From Methylotenera sp. (GTDB lineage Bacteria > Pseudomonadota > Gammaproteobacteria > Burkholderiales > Methylophilaceae), in NCBI GenBank assembly GCA_013816325.1, contig JACDEP010000068.1, forward strand, positions 1,111-11,028: a stretch of DNA of 9,918 nucleotides, in the 5' to 3' direction. The position numbers were made by a program, and so were the translations under genes. Below the pieces are notes generated by a model that searched no databases, had not been told where the DNA came from, and saw only the letters and a program-made list of their open reading frames with translations. Positions 1 through 6,575 of this stretch are shown here, one piece after another (position 1 is the stretch's first letter; every line of letters starts with the position of its first letter).

Positions 1-564
1 AGGATTGAGCCACGTGACTTCTCCTTGCGCATTGGTATTTAAGACAGCATCTCCAATGGACTGCATAGTGACGCGTAGCAGCTCATTCTGTTGGGCCAGC
101 GCGGCCTCGCGTTCCCGCACCTTCTCTTCGACCGCGGCAAACGCCTGTTTTTGCTCTTCAATGTCGGTACTAGTACCGATCCATTTGATGATATTCCCGT
201 CTAGATCACGGACCGGTAGTGCACGCCCGAGGTGCCACCGATAATTGCCGTCAGATGCGCGTTTAAATCGGTATTCGATCTCGTAAGGATCGCCTGTGCT
301 GTATGCGTGGGTCCATAGATCAACACATTTTTGAAGATCGTCGGGATGGAGTACTGACCCCCAGCCCCAGCCCAAGGTCTCCTCGATGGACATTCCGGTA
401 TATTCCACCCATTGCTGATTGTAGTAATCGAGATTCCCATCAGGGTTTGCCGTCCAGACAATCTGTGGAACAACCTCGGCCAAAGCCATGGAATGTTGAT
501 TGTAAATTTTCTCATCTTTGGCGGATAACATTGATTTTTTCGCAATCTCTAGAGTGTCATTCAT
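1..564 (-). CDS. Multi-PAS signalling protein, N-terminal part (runs off the left edge)
   Basis: The minus strand is open without interruption from an ATG at 564 to the edge, giving 188 residues. Residues ~31-137 form a PAS/PAC domain: PQIVWTANPDG and YYNQQWVEYTG early, LHPDD in the middle, and the C-terminal signature KWIGTSTDIEEQK. Residues ~138-165 are charged and helical (VEEKVREREAALAQQNELL), typical of a coiled-coil signalling linker. A second PAS domain starts near residue 166 (MQSIGDAVLNT, then TWLNP at the edge). There is no signal peptide or membrane segment, so it should be cytoplasmic. The start is supported by GGAG at 573-570, five bases upstream. The output domain lies outside the window. 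This second-PAS opening is common ahead of GGDEF/EAL modules but also occurs in histidine kinases, so the activity is unknown. The base composition is richer in G+C than the following DNA. Confidence 0.88.
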   Translation of the reverse strand, partial: MNDTLEIAKKSMLSAKDEKIYNQHSMALAEVVPQIVWTANPDGNLDYYNQQWVEYTGMSIEETLGWGWGSVLHPDDLQKCVDLWTHAYSTGDPYEIEYRFKRASDGNYRWHLGRALPVRDLDGNIIKWIGTSTDIEEQKQAFAAVEEKVREREAALAQQNELLRVTMQSIGDAVLNTNAQGEVTWLNP

Positions 565-569
565 TTCCG

Positions 570-573
570 CTCC
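570..573 (-). promoter_or_regulatory. Ribosome-binding site of the multi-PAS gene
   Basis: GGAG on the minus strand lies five bases before the ATG at 564. An ATG at 576 just upstream opens only a four-codon frame (M-E-R-K-stop), so the ATG at 564 is the better start. Confidence 0.6.
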
Positions 574-780
574 ATTGGGGTTGAAACTTATCACTGCACT
601 GGCTACCGTTCGGCAGAAATGCTGGTCAGGCCAGTTCCAACTCAGGTCACTACAGTTAACCCTTTTTGTTAGGGACAATCATGGATCACCAGCACCCACC
701 AAGGTCAACGAGACCATCAACATCCAAATCGTGCGGAAGTGCGTATGAACTGATACGGATCGCATTTAAGAGTAACATAG
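574..780. other. Intergenic stretch between the PAS gene and the MocR remnant
   Basis: I find no convincing gene here on either strand. Short open frames exist but have neither family resemblance nor a ribosome-binding site. The promoter of the minus-strand PAS gene should lie here, but I could not pick out a good -35/-10 pair. No winged-helix (GntR) sequence that would be the missing N-terminus of the downstream MocR-like remnant is visible. Confidence 0.5.
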
Positions 781-1625
781 ATCGTCAGCGAGGGCGAATA
801 TCATCAGATCGTCGCCACGCTGGCCCTCCGGGAAATGACCCAAGGCAGCAGGTGGTGAAATAGTAACGTTACCAGTGGATGACCAAGGATTAGTTGTAAA
901 GACAGGTGTTGTAAAGACAGGTGTTGTGAAGGCGCAGCATGCAAAGATCGCGATCATCACTCCTTCTCACCAAAGTCCCTTAAGGAGTGACACTGTCGCT
1001 GGCAAGAAGACTAGAGTTACTTGACTGGGCTAATGAGCAAAAACTATGGATTATCGAAGATGACGGGGAGTATCGCTACAGCTCAAGACCATTGCCAGCC
1101 CTTAAGAGTCTCGACCTCCAAGATCGGGTCATTTATGCAGGTACTTTAAGTAAGGTTATTTTGCCAGCCTTACGGCTAGCTTATCTAGTCATCCCCGAAT
1201 CACAAGTCAGTGAAGTCGAAGGAATCTGTCAGATTTTTCAGAATGGCTGTCCATGGTCAACGCAAGCACTGTTAGAGACTTTATTGTTGAAGGTCATTTT
1301 GCACACGACATTTGAAGAAGATGCGTACTTATACAAGCATCGGCGTGGTCTCTTAGGTCAAGCGCTATATGATATTTTTGGAGATAAAGTACATGTGGAT
1401 CTTCAGGCTGGGCGCATGCATTTAGTAAGATTAAATAAACATTATGACGATCAATACTTAGCAAAGCATCTGAATGAAAATGGACTAGCAGTACAAGCGT
1501 TATCAAACTGGCCGGAAGATTCAGATTGTGTTCACGGCCTGGTGATGAGTTTTACAAATATCCACTCAATGGAATATGCAAATAGTATTGCTCAAAGGTT
1601 AAAACAAGTTATAACGTTGAGTTAA
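781..1625 (+). pseudogene. Decayed MocR/PdxR-type regulator (GntR-aminotransferase fusion), N-terminus lost
   Basis: The aminotransferase-like half of a MocR-family regulator, broken across frames. Frame 2 (845-~982) reads AAGGEIVTLPVDDQGLVV ... IAIITPSHQSPL. Frame 3 (984-1625) continues G-V-TLSLARRLELLDWA, then WIIEDD, RPLPALKSLD, the PLP-lysine motif YAGTLSKVILPALRLAYLV, and a plausible family C-terminus (VMSFTNIH...). The shift is one extra A in TTAAGGA at 980-986. A third piece in frame 1 (781-843, GEYHQIVATLALREM) may be the preceding segment but is less certain. The usual EDDYDxEYRY motif is shortened to EDDGEYRY, losing a conserved tyrosine of the PLP pocket. The N-terminal DNA-binding domain is absent. 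A GTG at 987 could only start a headless fragment, and its AAGGAG is too close to serve it. MocR proteins normally regulate vitamin B6, amine or related metabolism; this copy is most likely non-functional. Confidence 0.78.
893..931 (+). repeat. 15-bp tandem direct repeat, two perfect copies plus a partial third
   Basis: The unit GTTGTAAAGACAGGT occurs at 893-907 and 908-922, followed by the partial copy GTTGTGAAG at 923-931. It is in frame with the MocR remnant and encodes VVKTG-VVKTG-VVK. Because 15 is divisible by three, it lengthens the protein without shifting the frame. Polymerase slippage is the likely origin. Confidence 0.85.
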
Positions 1626-1646
1626 TGTGATTAATCGCCATTGTCG

Positions 1647-1692
1647 TGATTGCTTCATTGGTCCAAGTAAAAATCCTGTTCCTAAGCAATCA
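1647..1692. repeat. Inverted repeat, 9-bp arms, 28-bp spacer
   Basis: TGATTGCTT at 1647-1655 is the exact reverse complement of AAGCAATCA at 1684-1692. It lies between the 3' ends of the plus-strand MocR remnant and minus-strand cbpM, where a bidirectional terminator might be expected. The long spacer and lack of a T-run after either arm argue against a standard intrinsic terminator. A protein-binding site or relic of recombination is equally possible. Confidence 0.4.
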
Positions 1693-1712
1693 AGATTTGT
1701 TGGAGTAACATA

Positions 1713-2018
1713 TTAAGCGTTTGATTTATTTGACTTAATTTGTTGCTCTAGACTGTAAATTTTCTGCAAGAGAGCTAAGGATATGCACATTCCATTAATA
1801 TCAAGCTCAAAATCCTCCTTCAGCCTTGATACTTTGCGTAACAATATGATTGAAGTGCTATTGAATTGATTAGAGTTATTTTCCTGAGGGGTTAACGCAC
1901 CATTATCCAGTAACTGCTGGATATCTGATATTGTCAAGCCAGATAACTCAGTCAGCTCATCATATGAAACCATGTGGCTATCGCTAAGCCATGTAACTTC
2001 AGTAAGGTCTATAAACAT
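1713..2018 (-). CDS. cbpM: Chaperone modulatory protein CbpM
   Basis: A 101-residue, MerR-HTH-like protein of the CbpM family, which binds the J-domain of CbpA and inhibits its co-chaperone and DNA-binding activities in Escherichia coli. Residues ~20-42 hold a helix-turn-helix-like segment (ELTELSGLTISDIQQLLDNG). The C-terminal half carries the family hallmark of a basic helix followed by an amphipathic helix (RKVSRLKEDF, then ISLALLQKIYSLEQQI). Length and position immediately after cbpA are typical. I chose the ATG at 2018 because AGGAG at 2029-2025 lies six bases before it. The in-frame ATG at 2024 directly abuts that AGGAG, so it cannot use it well. The ribosome-binding site overlaps the cbpA stop codon, so the two genes are probably co-transcribed and translationally coupled. 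Confidence 0.88.
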   Translation of the reverse strand: MFIDLTEVTWLSDSHMVSYDELTELSGLTISDIQQLLDNGALTPQENNSNQFNSTSIILLRKVSRLKEDFELDINGMCISLALLQKIYSLEQQIKSNKSNA

Positions 2019-2024
2019 GCTCAT

Positions 2025-2029
2025 CTCCT
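2025..2029 (-). promoter_or_regulatory. Ribosome-binding site of cbpM, overlapping the cbpA stop codon
   Basis: AGGAG on the minus strand overlaps the TAG stop codon of cbpA at 2030-2028 and lies six bases before the ATG at 2018. This decides the start of cbpM and suggests coupled translation. Confidence 0.7.
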
Positions 2030-2960
2030 AGCTTAAATGCTGCCGTGGATTGAAACCTGACATCTCAGCTAAGTCTTCCATGAGTTTCTTTTCTTGTTCT
2101 GTTAGCTTTGAGGGCACCACAATCTGAATGGTGGCGTAAAGGTCTCCATGTCCACTGTTTTGATCCGGTAGGCCTTTTTTAGGAAGGCGTAGCTTTTTAC
2201 CTGAACTGGTACCCTCTGACAATTTCAGCTTAACCGCACCATGTAAAGTCGGCACTTCGATAGAACCACCTAAACATGCTTCCCATGGTGTAATGGGGAT
2301 AGCCACATAAAGGTCATGACCGTCAGCAGTAAAATACGTGTCTGGTTTAAAATGAACGTTAAGATAGAGGTCACCGCTGACACCTCCATTTAGCCCCTTA
2401 CCGCCCTTACCTCTCAACCGCAATCTTTGTTTATCGGTAACGCCTTTAGGTATTCGAACTTTGAATGTTCTAGGTGAGTTTTGTACACTTCCATTTTCTA
2501 GGTACTCAGGAACTATTAAATCGATATCCAGTTGAGCACCTTTGAATACTTCTTCAAGTGAAATATCAGCCGTGATCTCATAATCTTGTCCAGGTCTTTG
2601 CATTGATCTGCGGTGCGATGCTGTTCCAGCAGCACCGCCGCCAAATTGAGCAAACAACTCTGAAAAATCCATCCCATCAAAAGATTCGGAGCCTTTATTT
2701 TGATTATTAGACCAACCTGGAGGGGGCTGAAAACCTCGACTTGAAGATTGATTCCCTAATGAATCATAGGCTGTACGTTTTTCTTCATCTTTTAGAGTGC
2801 TATAAGCTTCTCCGATTTCTTTGAATTTAGCTTCGGCATCCTTTTCTTTGGAAATGTCAGGATGATATTTGTGCGCCAGCTTTTTATAGGATTTTTTAAT
2901 TTCATCAATCGTCGCAGTCTTCGGGACTCCAAGCACTTTGTAATAATCTTTATACTCCAC
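2028..2960 (-). CDS. cbpA: Curved DNA-binding protein CbpA, DnaJ-class (type II) co-chaperone
   Basis: A full-length 310-residue protein, matching the ~306 residues of E. coli CbpA. Residues 3-67 are a J-domain with the invariant HPD at 33-35, which stimulates DnaK ATPase, and the KFKEIGEAYSTL helix III. Residues ~68-122 form a glycine/phenylalanine/serine-rich linker. Residues ~125-285 are the two C-terminal substrate-binding barrels (YEITADISLEEVFKGA, KVRIPKGVTDKQRLRLRGKG, GDLYLNVHF, GHDLYVAIPITPWEA). The CxxCxGxG zinc fingers of DnaJ are absent, giving class II/B architecture. With cbpM nine bases downstream, the assignment to CbpA rather than DnaJ is firm. It acts in the cytoplasm or nucleoid; in E. 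coli it is a stationary-phase protein that also binds curved DNA. The start codon is GTG at 2960, supported by GGAG at 2971-2968 with a seven-base spacer. The upstream ATG at ~2980 is in another frame and stops after nine codons. Confidence 0.95.
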   Translation of the reverse strand: MEYKDYYKVLGVPKTATIDEIKKSYKKLAHKYHPDISKEKDAEAKFKEIGEAYSTLKDEEKRTAYDSLGNQSSSRGFQPPPGWSNNQNKGSESFDGMDFSELFAQFGGGAAGTASHRRSMQRPGQDYEITADISLEEVFKGAQLDIDLIVPEYLENGSVQNSPRTFKVRIPKGVTDKQRLRLRGKGGKGLNGGVSGDLYLNVHFKPDTYFTADGHDLYVAIPITPWEACLGGSIEVPTLHGAVKLKLSEGTSSGKKLRLPKKGLPDQNSGHGDLYATIQIVVPSKLTEQEKKLMEDLAEMSGFNPRQHLS

Positions 2961-2967
2961 CTTGTAA

Positions 2968-2971
2968 CTCC
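2968..2971 (-). promoter_or_regulatory. Ribosome-binding site of cbpA (decides the GTG start)
   Basis: GGAG on the minus strand sits seven bases before GTG 2960-2958. The first residues that follow (EYKDYYKVLGV) are the canonical beginning of a J-domain, so nothing is missing upstream. Confidence 0.7.
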
Positions 2972-3045
2972 AAACTCATATGGCTGGGGGTGCACACATA
3001 CCCATTACGCATCATTAAAATCATTCAGCATTTTTTAAAATCAAA

Positions 3046-3255
3046 TCAGATGTCGTTTTCACTGTTAAGATTTTGGGTCAATATTTGATCTCCTTCTGTA
3101 ATACTTTCATCATAATTATCTAATGGTTTTTTAGTAGATGTATTAGCATTGATTAGCTCTTGTCCAATAACTTTCTTAGGCGTTGGTATGAGGGGCTTAT
3201 GAGGTTTTATTTTTGTTAAAGAAGGGTTTGCTAAATTGTTCGGAAGGTTCACCAT
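3046..3255 (-). CDS. Small hypothetical protein, possibly an interrupted ORF
   Basis: A 69-residue open frame that I do not recognise. The N-terminal half is proline- and lysine-rich (KIKPHKPLIPTPKKVIG); the C-terminal half is acidic and asparagine-rich (DNYDESITEGDQI, ending SENDI). There is no signal peptide, membrane segment or cysteine, and it looks largely disordered. The ATG at 3255 has no visible ribosome-binding site. In the same frame, 33 bases upstream, is an ATG at 3288 with an excellent AGGAG, but that frame reads M-K-R-M-stop (TAA at 3276-3274) and then S-I-S-E-L-T before this ATG. The gene may therefore be an 80-codon ORF broken by one nonsense codon, a gene behind a four-codon leader, or not a gene. 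It lies 85 bases upstream of cbpA on the same strand and could share its transcript. Confidence 0.35.
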   Translation of the reverse strand: MVNLPNNLANPSLTKIKPHKPLIPTPKKVIGQELINANTSTKKPLDNYDESITEGDQILTQNLNSENDI

Positions 3256-3288
3256 GGTGAGTTCACTTATTGATTACATTCGTTTCAT

Positions 3289-3313
3289 TACCTTACTCCT
3301 AATAAGAGTAAAA
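3289..3313 (-). promoter_or_regulatory. Hairpin occluding a Shine-Dalgarno sequence (fourU-thermometer-like)
   Basis: On the minus strand TTTTACTC (3313-3306) can pair with GAGTAAGG (3298-3291) across a seven-base loop (TTATTAG). That is six Watson-Crick pairs plus two terminal U-G wobbles. The right arm contains GAG of the AGGAG ribosome-binding site (3300-3296) and AAGG, and ends two bases before ATG 3288. Four consecutive U residues pairing with the purine-rich ribosome-binding region is the pattern of fourU RNA thermometers. The pairing is directly visible; the thermosensing role is inference. The start codon it would control opens only the ORF M-K-R-M-stop, in frame with the 69-residue ORF downstream. 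Confidence 0.35.
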
Positions 3314-3422
3314 GAGAAATCAATCATCATGCGCTCGTTGACATCAGAGTTGCCTATACCATGCCGCTACATCTTAAGCCCAACCTAATGATGAAACTAG
3401 ACAATAGAAGCAGTTTATTTAT

Positions 3423-5354
3423 TTAATTTAACTTAAAAATGTTTTTTTCAAAGGCAGTTGCAGTCACTGGTTTAGAAAAGAAATATCCTTGCCCTAGATC
3501 ACACCCCGCATTAAGCAATAAATCCAATTGCTTCTGTGTTTCGATGCCTTCCGCAATTACTTTCATTCCCAAATTGTGCGCCATCAAGATTATTACCTCA
3601 CATAAGGCCATATCAGAAGCGCTGGTTGCAATATTGCTTGTGAAGGACTGATCAATTTTAAGATAGTCCATTTCAAACTTGCGAAGGTAAGAAAGTGAGG
3701 AATAGCCTGTTCCAAAATCATCTATTGCAATTTGGATGCCGGCATCACGGTAATCAGCAAGCTTTTTAATGACAGGGCTCTTAGCATCAAGTAATAGGCC
3801 CTCAGTAATCTCAATCACTATGCTGCTTCCGGGTAAATCCAATTGTCTCAGATACTCTATCCAGCCTATGTGTTTGAGGCCTAGTTTAAACTGGACTGGT
3901 GATTTATTAATACTGATTTGAAAATTCGGATCTTGCTTACGCCAGATAACTGCTTGTCGTACAGCTTCTTCAAACACCCAATTCCCAATTTCTACAATTA
4001 AGCCAGTACTTTCGGCAATTGGAATGAAGTCCCCAGGACTCACCATACCTCGTATCGGATGCATCCAACGAATAAGAGCTTCTGCCTTATGTACTTCTCC
4101 TGTATGAATATTGAAGATTGGTTGATAGAAAAGTTGAAACTCATTCCTATGCAACGCTACTCTCAGATCATTCACCAAATGCATTCGCTCTGTGGCAATT
4201 TTTTGCAGCGAGGCTGTGAAATAGTTGTATCTGTTCTTACCTAATAGCTTAGCTGCATACATGGCTTGGTCAGCGTTGCTAAGTAATACTTCGATATCCG
4301 TACCATCTTCGGGATAAGTACTTATACCAATAGTACAAGTAATATGAGCAGTATCATTTCCAAGCTGAAATGGCTCCGCCAGCTTGGTTAGGATAGCTTG
4401 AGCAGATATCTCGGCGGTGAAATTTTTATTCAGGTTATTTAATACGATAACAAACTCATCACCACCTATACGCGCCACAGTATCAGTCGCTCTCACACTG
4501 CTGGTAAGACGGGTGCCAACCTCTTTCAATAAAACATTCCCCATCATATGCCCTAGCGTATCATTTACCTCTTTAAACTCATCTAAGTCTAGATATAGTA
4601 GCGTAATTGAATTGCCCATTCGCATGCAGCGCTTGATATCTAAAGCAAAACGATCCAGAAAAAGTGCTCTATTGGGTAATTGTGTAATTTGGTCATAATG
4701 GGCGAGTTGAAAATATTTATCTTCAGATAGTTTGAGGACACTAATATCTGTATGTGTTCCTATAATCCGCGTTGGCTTTCCTCCTGCCGTATCGCTAAAA
4801 AGCATCCCTCTACTTGACACCCAGCGCCATGAGCCATCGTGACACAACATTCTAAATTCAGAAAAGAGTACAGCCATTTTACCTGCAATAAAATCTTCAA
4901 TATCCTTGAGTACTTTTTTAGAGTCTTCTGGATGAATGAGCTTATGCGTATCTTCGGGTGCAGTTCCTAATTCTAAGTTCGAATACCCAAAAATCTCTTT
5001 CCAACGCTCTGAGCGGGTTAATTTGTTACTTTGTAAATCCCAATCCCATAGTCCATCACCTGGGCCTTCAAGCACGAACTTCCAATTATCGATGCCCGTA
5101 TTTAGAGATTTCTGTGTTTTGATTTGCTGAAATGTCTTACTAATTAGTAGGTAAAGCAAACTGGCAGTAAAAAGTATATTAATAAATCGTTTATAGTGTA
5201 CAAAAACTTCAAAGTAAGCCGGATTAGAGTTCCGTTCGGTGAAGATTGAATCGCTGAACACAACCCAAATAAAACCAATTAGAAGATAAAGAAATATTAT
5301 CTTAAAAGTGAATAGCTTATATTTATGGTTTTTGACTTCAGGAAATAAATTCAC
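3423..5354 (-). CDS. Membrane-anchored PAS-GGDEF-EAL cyclic-di-GMP protein
   Basis: A complete 643-residue bifunctional-type protein. Two hydrophobic helices (~16-34 and ~57-71) anchor it in the inner membrane and enclose a short ~20-residue periplasmic loop. PAS/PAC spans ~90-207 (GLWDWDLQSNKLTRS, LIHPED, IIGTHTDIS). GGDEF spans ~215-380, with an intact active site at 297-301 and an intact inhibitory I-site RxxD (R288-D291) five residues before it. EAL spans ~390-640 with the recognisable catalytic set present: E425 in EAL, N483, E515 in EITE, D545-D546 in DDFGTG, K566, E602 in AEGIE and Q622. Both synthesis and hydrolysis of cyclic-di-GMP are therefore chemically possible; which dominates cannot be read from sequence. 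The start is GTG 5354 with AAGGGA at 5367-5362 and a seven-base spacer; no other start precedes the first membrane helix. It appears monocistronic, with a long AT-rich upstream region. Confidence 0.95.
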   Translation of the reverse strand: MNLFPEVKNHKYKLFTFKIIFLYLLIGFIWVVFSDSIFTERNSNPAYFEVFVHYKRFINILFTASLLYLLISKTFQQIKTQKSLNTGIDNWKFVLEGPGDGLWDWDLQSNKLTRSERWKEIFGYSNLELGTAPEDTHKLIHPEDSKKVLKDIEDFIAGKMAVLFSEFRMLCHDGSWRWVSSRGMLFSDTAGGKPTRIIGTHTDISVLKLSEDKYFQLAHYDQITQLPNRALFLDRFALDIKRCMRMGNSITLLYLDLDEFKEVNDTLGHMMGNVLLKEVGTRLTSSVRATDTVARIGGDEFVIVLNNLNKNFTAEISAQAILTKLAEPFQLGNDTAHITCTIGISTYPEDGTDIEVLLSNADQAMYAAKLLGKNRYNYFTASLQKIATERMHLVNDLRVALHRNEFQLFYQPIFNIHTGEVHKAEALIRWMHPIRGMVSPGDFIPIAESTGLIVEIGNWVFEEAVRQAVIWRKQDPNFQISINKSPVQFKLGLKHIGWIEYLRQLDLPGSSIVIEITEGLLLDAKSPVIKKLADYRDAGIQIAIDDFGTGYSSLSYLRKFEMDYLKIDQSFTSNIATSASDMALCEVIILMAHNLGMKVIAEGIETQKQLDLLLNAGCDLGQGYFFSKPVTATAFEKNIFKLN

Positions 5355-5361
5355 TCTACGA

Positions 5362-5367
5362 TCCCTT
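5362..5367 (-). promoter_or_regulatory. Ribosome-binding site of the PAS-GGDEF-EAL gene (GTG start)
   Basis: AAGGGA on the minus strand lies seven bases before GTG 5354-5352. It supports the non-ATG start that keeps the full first membrane helix. Confidence 0.6.
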
Positions 5368-5945
5368 CAGGCTTAGTCCTAACCAGCGATTTATTATTAT
5401 TAATTCTTAAAAATCAGTAAGATAAATATAAACATAAATTAATGTCAGTAAATATTGCTAAAAATTTACGTAAAAAAATCAAACATATTTGCGATTGCTA
5501 AACAGCTTAATGTGGCTAAAACGTACCTTAGCGTAAGGGCCACTCAAAGTACCATAGATTTTATTGCGCAACATAAATACAAACACAACCCAAATGACAT
5601 GATTTGGACTAATAGGAAGACTCTTTAATGCAGAAATATTCATCATGTTTTTTGTTTATTTCTTATAATGAGATGGTTTTTATTCGTATACTAGTAAATA
5701 GATAATGTTTACGCAACTGTAATACTTAACAGCCAATTTCAAATATGCGCTTCAGCTATAACCCACCTAAATCTATCATAGAATCTTGATAATTATTAGC
5801 GACTCTAGCCATTGATAGTAACGAAATAGAATTAAAATCAATTAGTTAGCTCCTCTGTAAATCCGCCCATGGCCTTGGAGCAAGGAGCACGTATTTAAAG
5901 TTCAGGGTTTGTGCGCGGGCCTTTCTCATTTCTGCGCCCTGATTA

Positions 5946-5965
5946 AACGTGGCAACCCCCACGTT
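5946..5965. repeat. Perfect 7-bp inverted repeat (hairpin)
   Basis: AACGTGG at 5946-5952 and CCACGTT at 5959-5965 are exact reverse complements around a six-base loop (CAACCC). No T-run follows on either strand, so it is not a standard terminator. It lies inside the GC-richer segment of the intergenic region. Confidence 0.5.
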
Positions 5966-6496
5966 ACCCAGCTTGATCTAGTGAGATTCTTCAAGCAGCG
6001 AACGCCAGCTTTTGAGTTGCGAACTGTGCCTACTGATTACCCTTTGCCCTAGTTATCCAGCCACACAAGTCTTTAAGTTTAATTACTAAGCTGGCTTGAC
6101 GATGCCGAAATGCCCAACGTGTCTCAAATTATGTAACCGAAAAAGCCCTCCAGTCCTGCTCCATTTAATGCCTTGCACCAAAGCCGTGTGCAATAGCTGG
6201 CGTATCAGTTGGTTAGAGAAAATCAGCTTATTAGATGCCTTCGCAACAGTTTCATAAAGAATGACTGTCACTATATACGGGCATGCCTCTTGGGGTTGCC
6301 TTTGGTGGTTTGGATCAACCAGGCAGCCATTGTGGGTCAATTCCCATCCTCTTCAATGTGATAATTTGGTAGTCCGTTCAGACTATAGCTTAGGCCATGA
6401 AAAAAAGAGTAGGATAATCATTAGAAACTTCCTAAACCAGTTCAAGACTAGCACGTCCGCTCCTGTATAGAATGTTACAAAAAATTGTTTTAGGTG

Positions 6497-6525
6497 TTGA
6501 TATTTAGAAGAATTCTTAATAAAAA
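6497..6525 (+). promoter_or_regulatory. Weak candidate promoter for the PP-loop/flippase operon, spanning a 10-bp palindrome
   Basis: TTGATA at 6497-6502 resembles a -35 element; 17 bases later TAAAAA (6520-6525) is a poor -10. The spacer contains the perfect palindrome AAGAATTCTT (6508-6517), where a repressor could sit. The surrounding DNA is so AT-rich that chance matches are likely. Confidence 0.22.
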
Positions 6526-6565
6526 AAGTCAGTAAAAAATTAAAAAAACTGGCTATAAAATATTT

Positions 6566-6569
6566 GGAG
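6566..6569 (+). promoter_or_regulatory. Ribosome-binding site of the PP-loop gene
   Basis: GGAG is followed by six bases and ATG 6576. An in-frame TTG at 6564 overlaps this site and would add only four residues, so ATG 6576 is the preferred start. Confidence 0.7.
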
Positions 6570-6575
6570 AAAACT

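Larger units (their letters stand above)
5368..6565. other. 1.2-kb region without a convincing gene
   Basis: The flanks (5368-5850 and 6350-6565) are strongly AT-rich, whereas ~5850-6060 and ~6090-6350 are more GC-rich, as if of different origin. Short open frames occur: minus 5846-5977, 43 residues including GVATFNQGAEMRKARAQ; plus 6102-6257, 51 residues with CPTCLKLC and two later cysteines; minus 6086-6340, TTG start. None has a ribosome-binding site or a family I recognise. Possible readings are a decayed mobile element or old gene remnants. No tRNA, rRNA or CRISPR structure was seen. Confidence 0.5.

Noticed and set aside
201..545. A 114-residue minus-strand open frame with a nominal start at 545
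   Set aside because: It is a different frame of the multi-PAS gene, whose own frame gives an unmistakable PAS domain.
640..720. Minus-strand translation containing LTLVGAGDP, resembling the start of uroporphyrinogen methyltransferases (LVGAGPGDPELL)
   Set aside because: It stops immediately after DP, lacks the PG pair and has no further family sequence; probably coincidence.
987..1625. A functional 212-residue protein starting at GTG 987
   Set aside because: The family sequence continues upstream in another frame, AAGGAG overlaps the GTG, and the protein would lack the DNA-binding domain and part of the PLP pocket. A remnant is more likely.
2976..3045. Sigma-70 or heat-shock promoter for cbpA (TTGATT ... 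TTTAAT; CCCCCAGCCATAT)
   Set aside because: The TTGATT-TTTAAT spacing is about 19 bases, and no good heat-shock -35 lies at the right distance from the C-rich element. Too weak to list.
5452..5628. Plus-strand 58-codon open frame (includes AIAKQLNVAKTYLSVRA)
   Set aside because: No ATG near its beginning, no ribosome-binding site and no recognised family; open frames of this size are expected in AT-rich DNA.
6086..6340. Minus-strand 84-residue open frame with TTG start
   Set aside because: No ribosome-binding site, and the opposite strand is equally open. No family recognised; mentioned only as part of the degenerate island.
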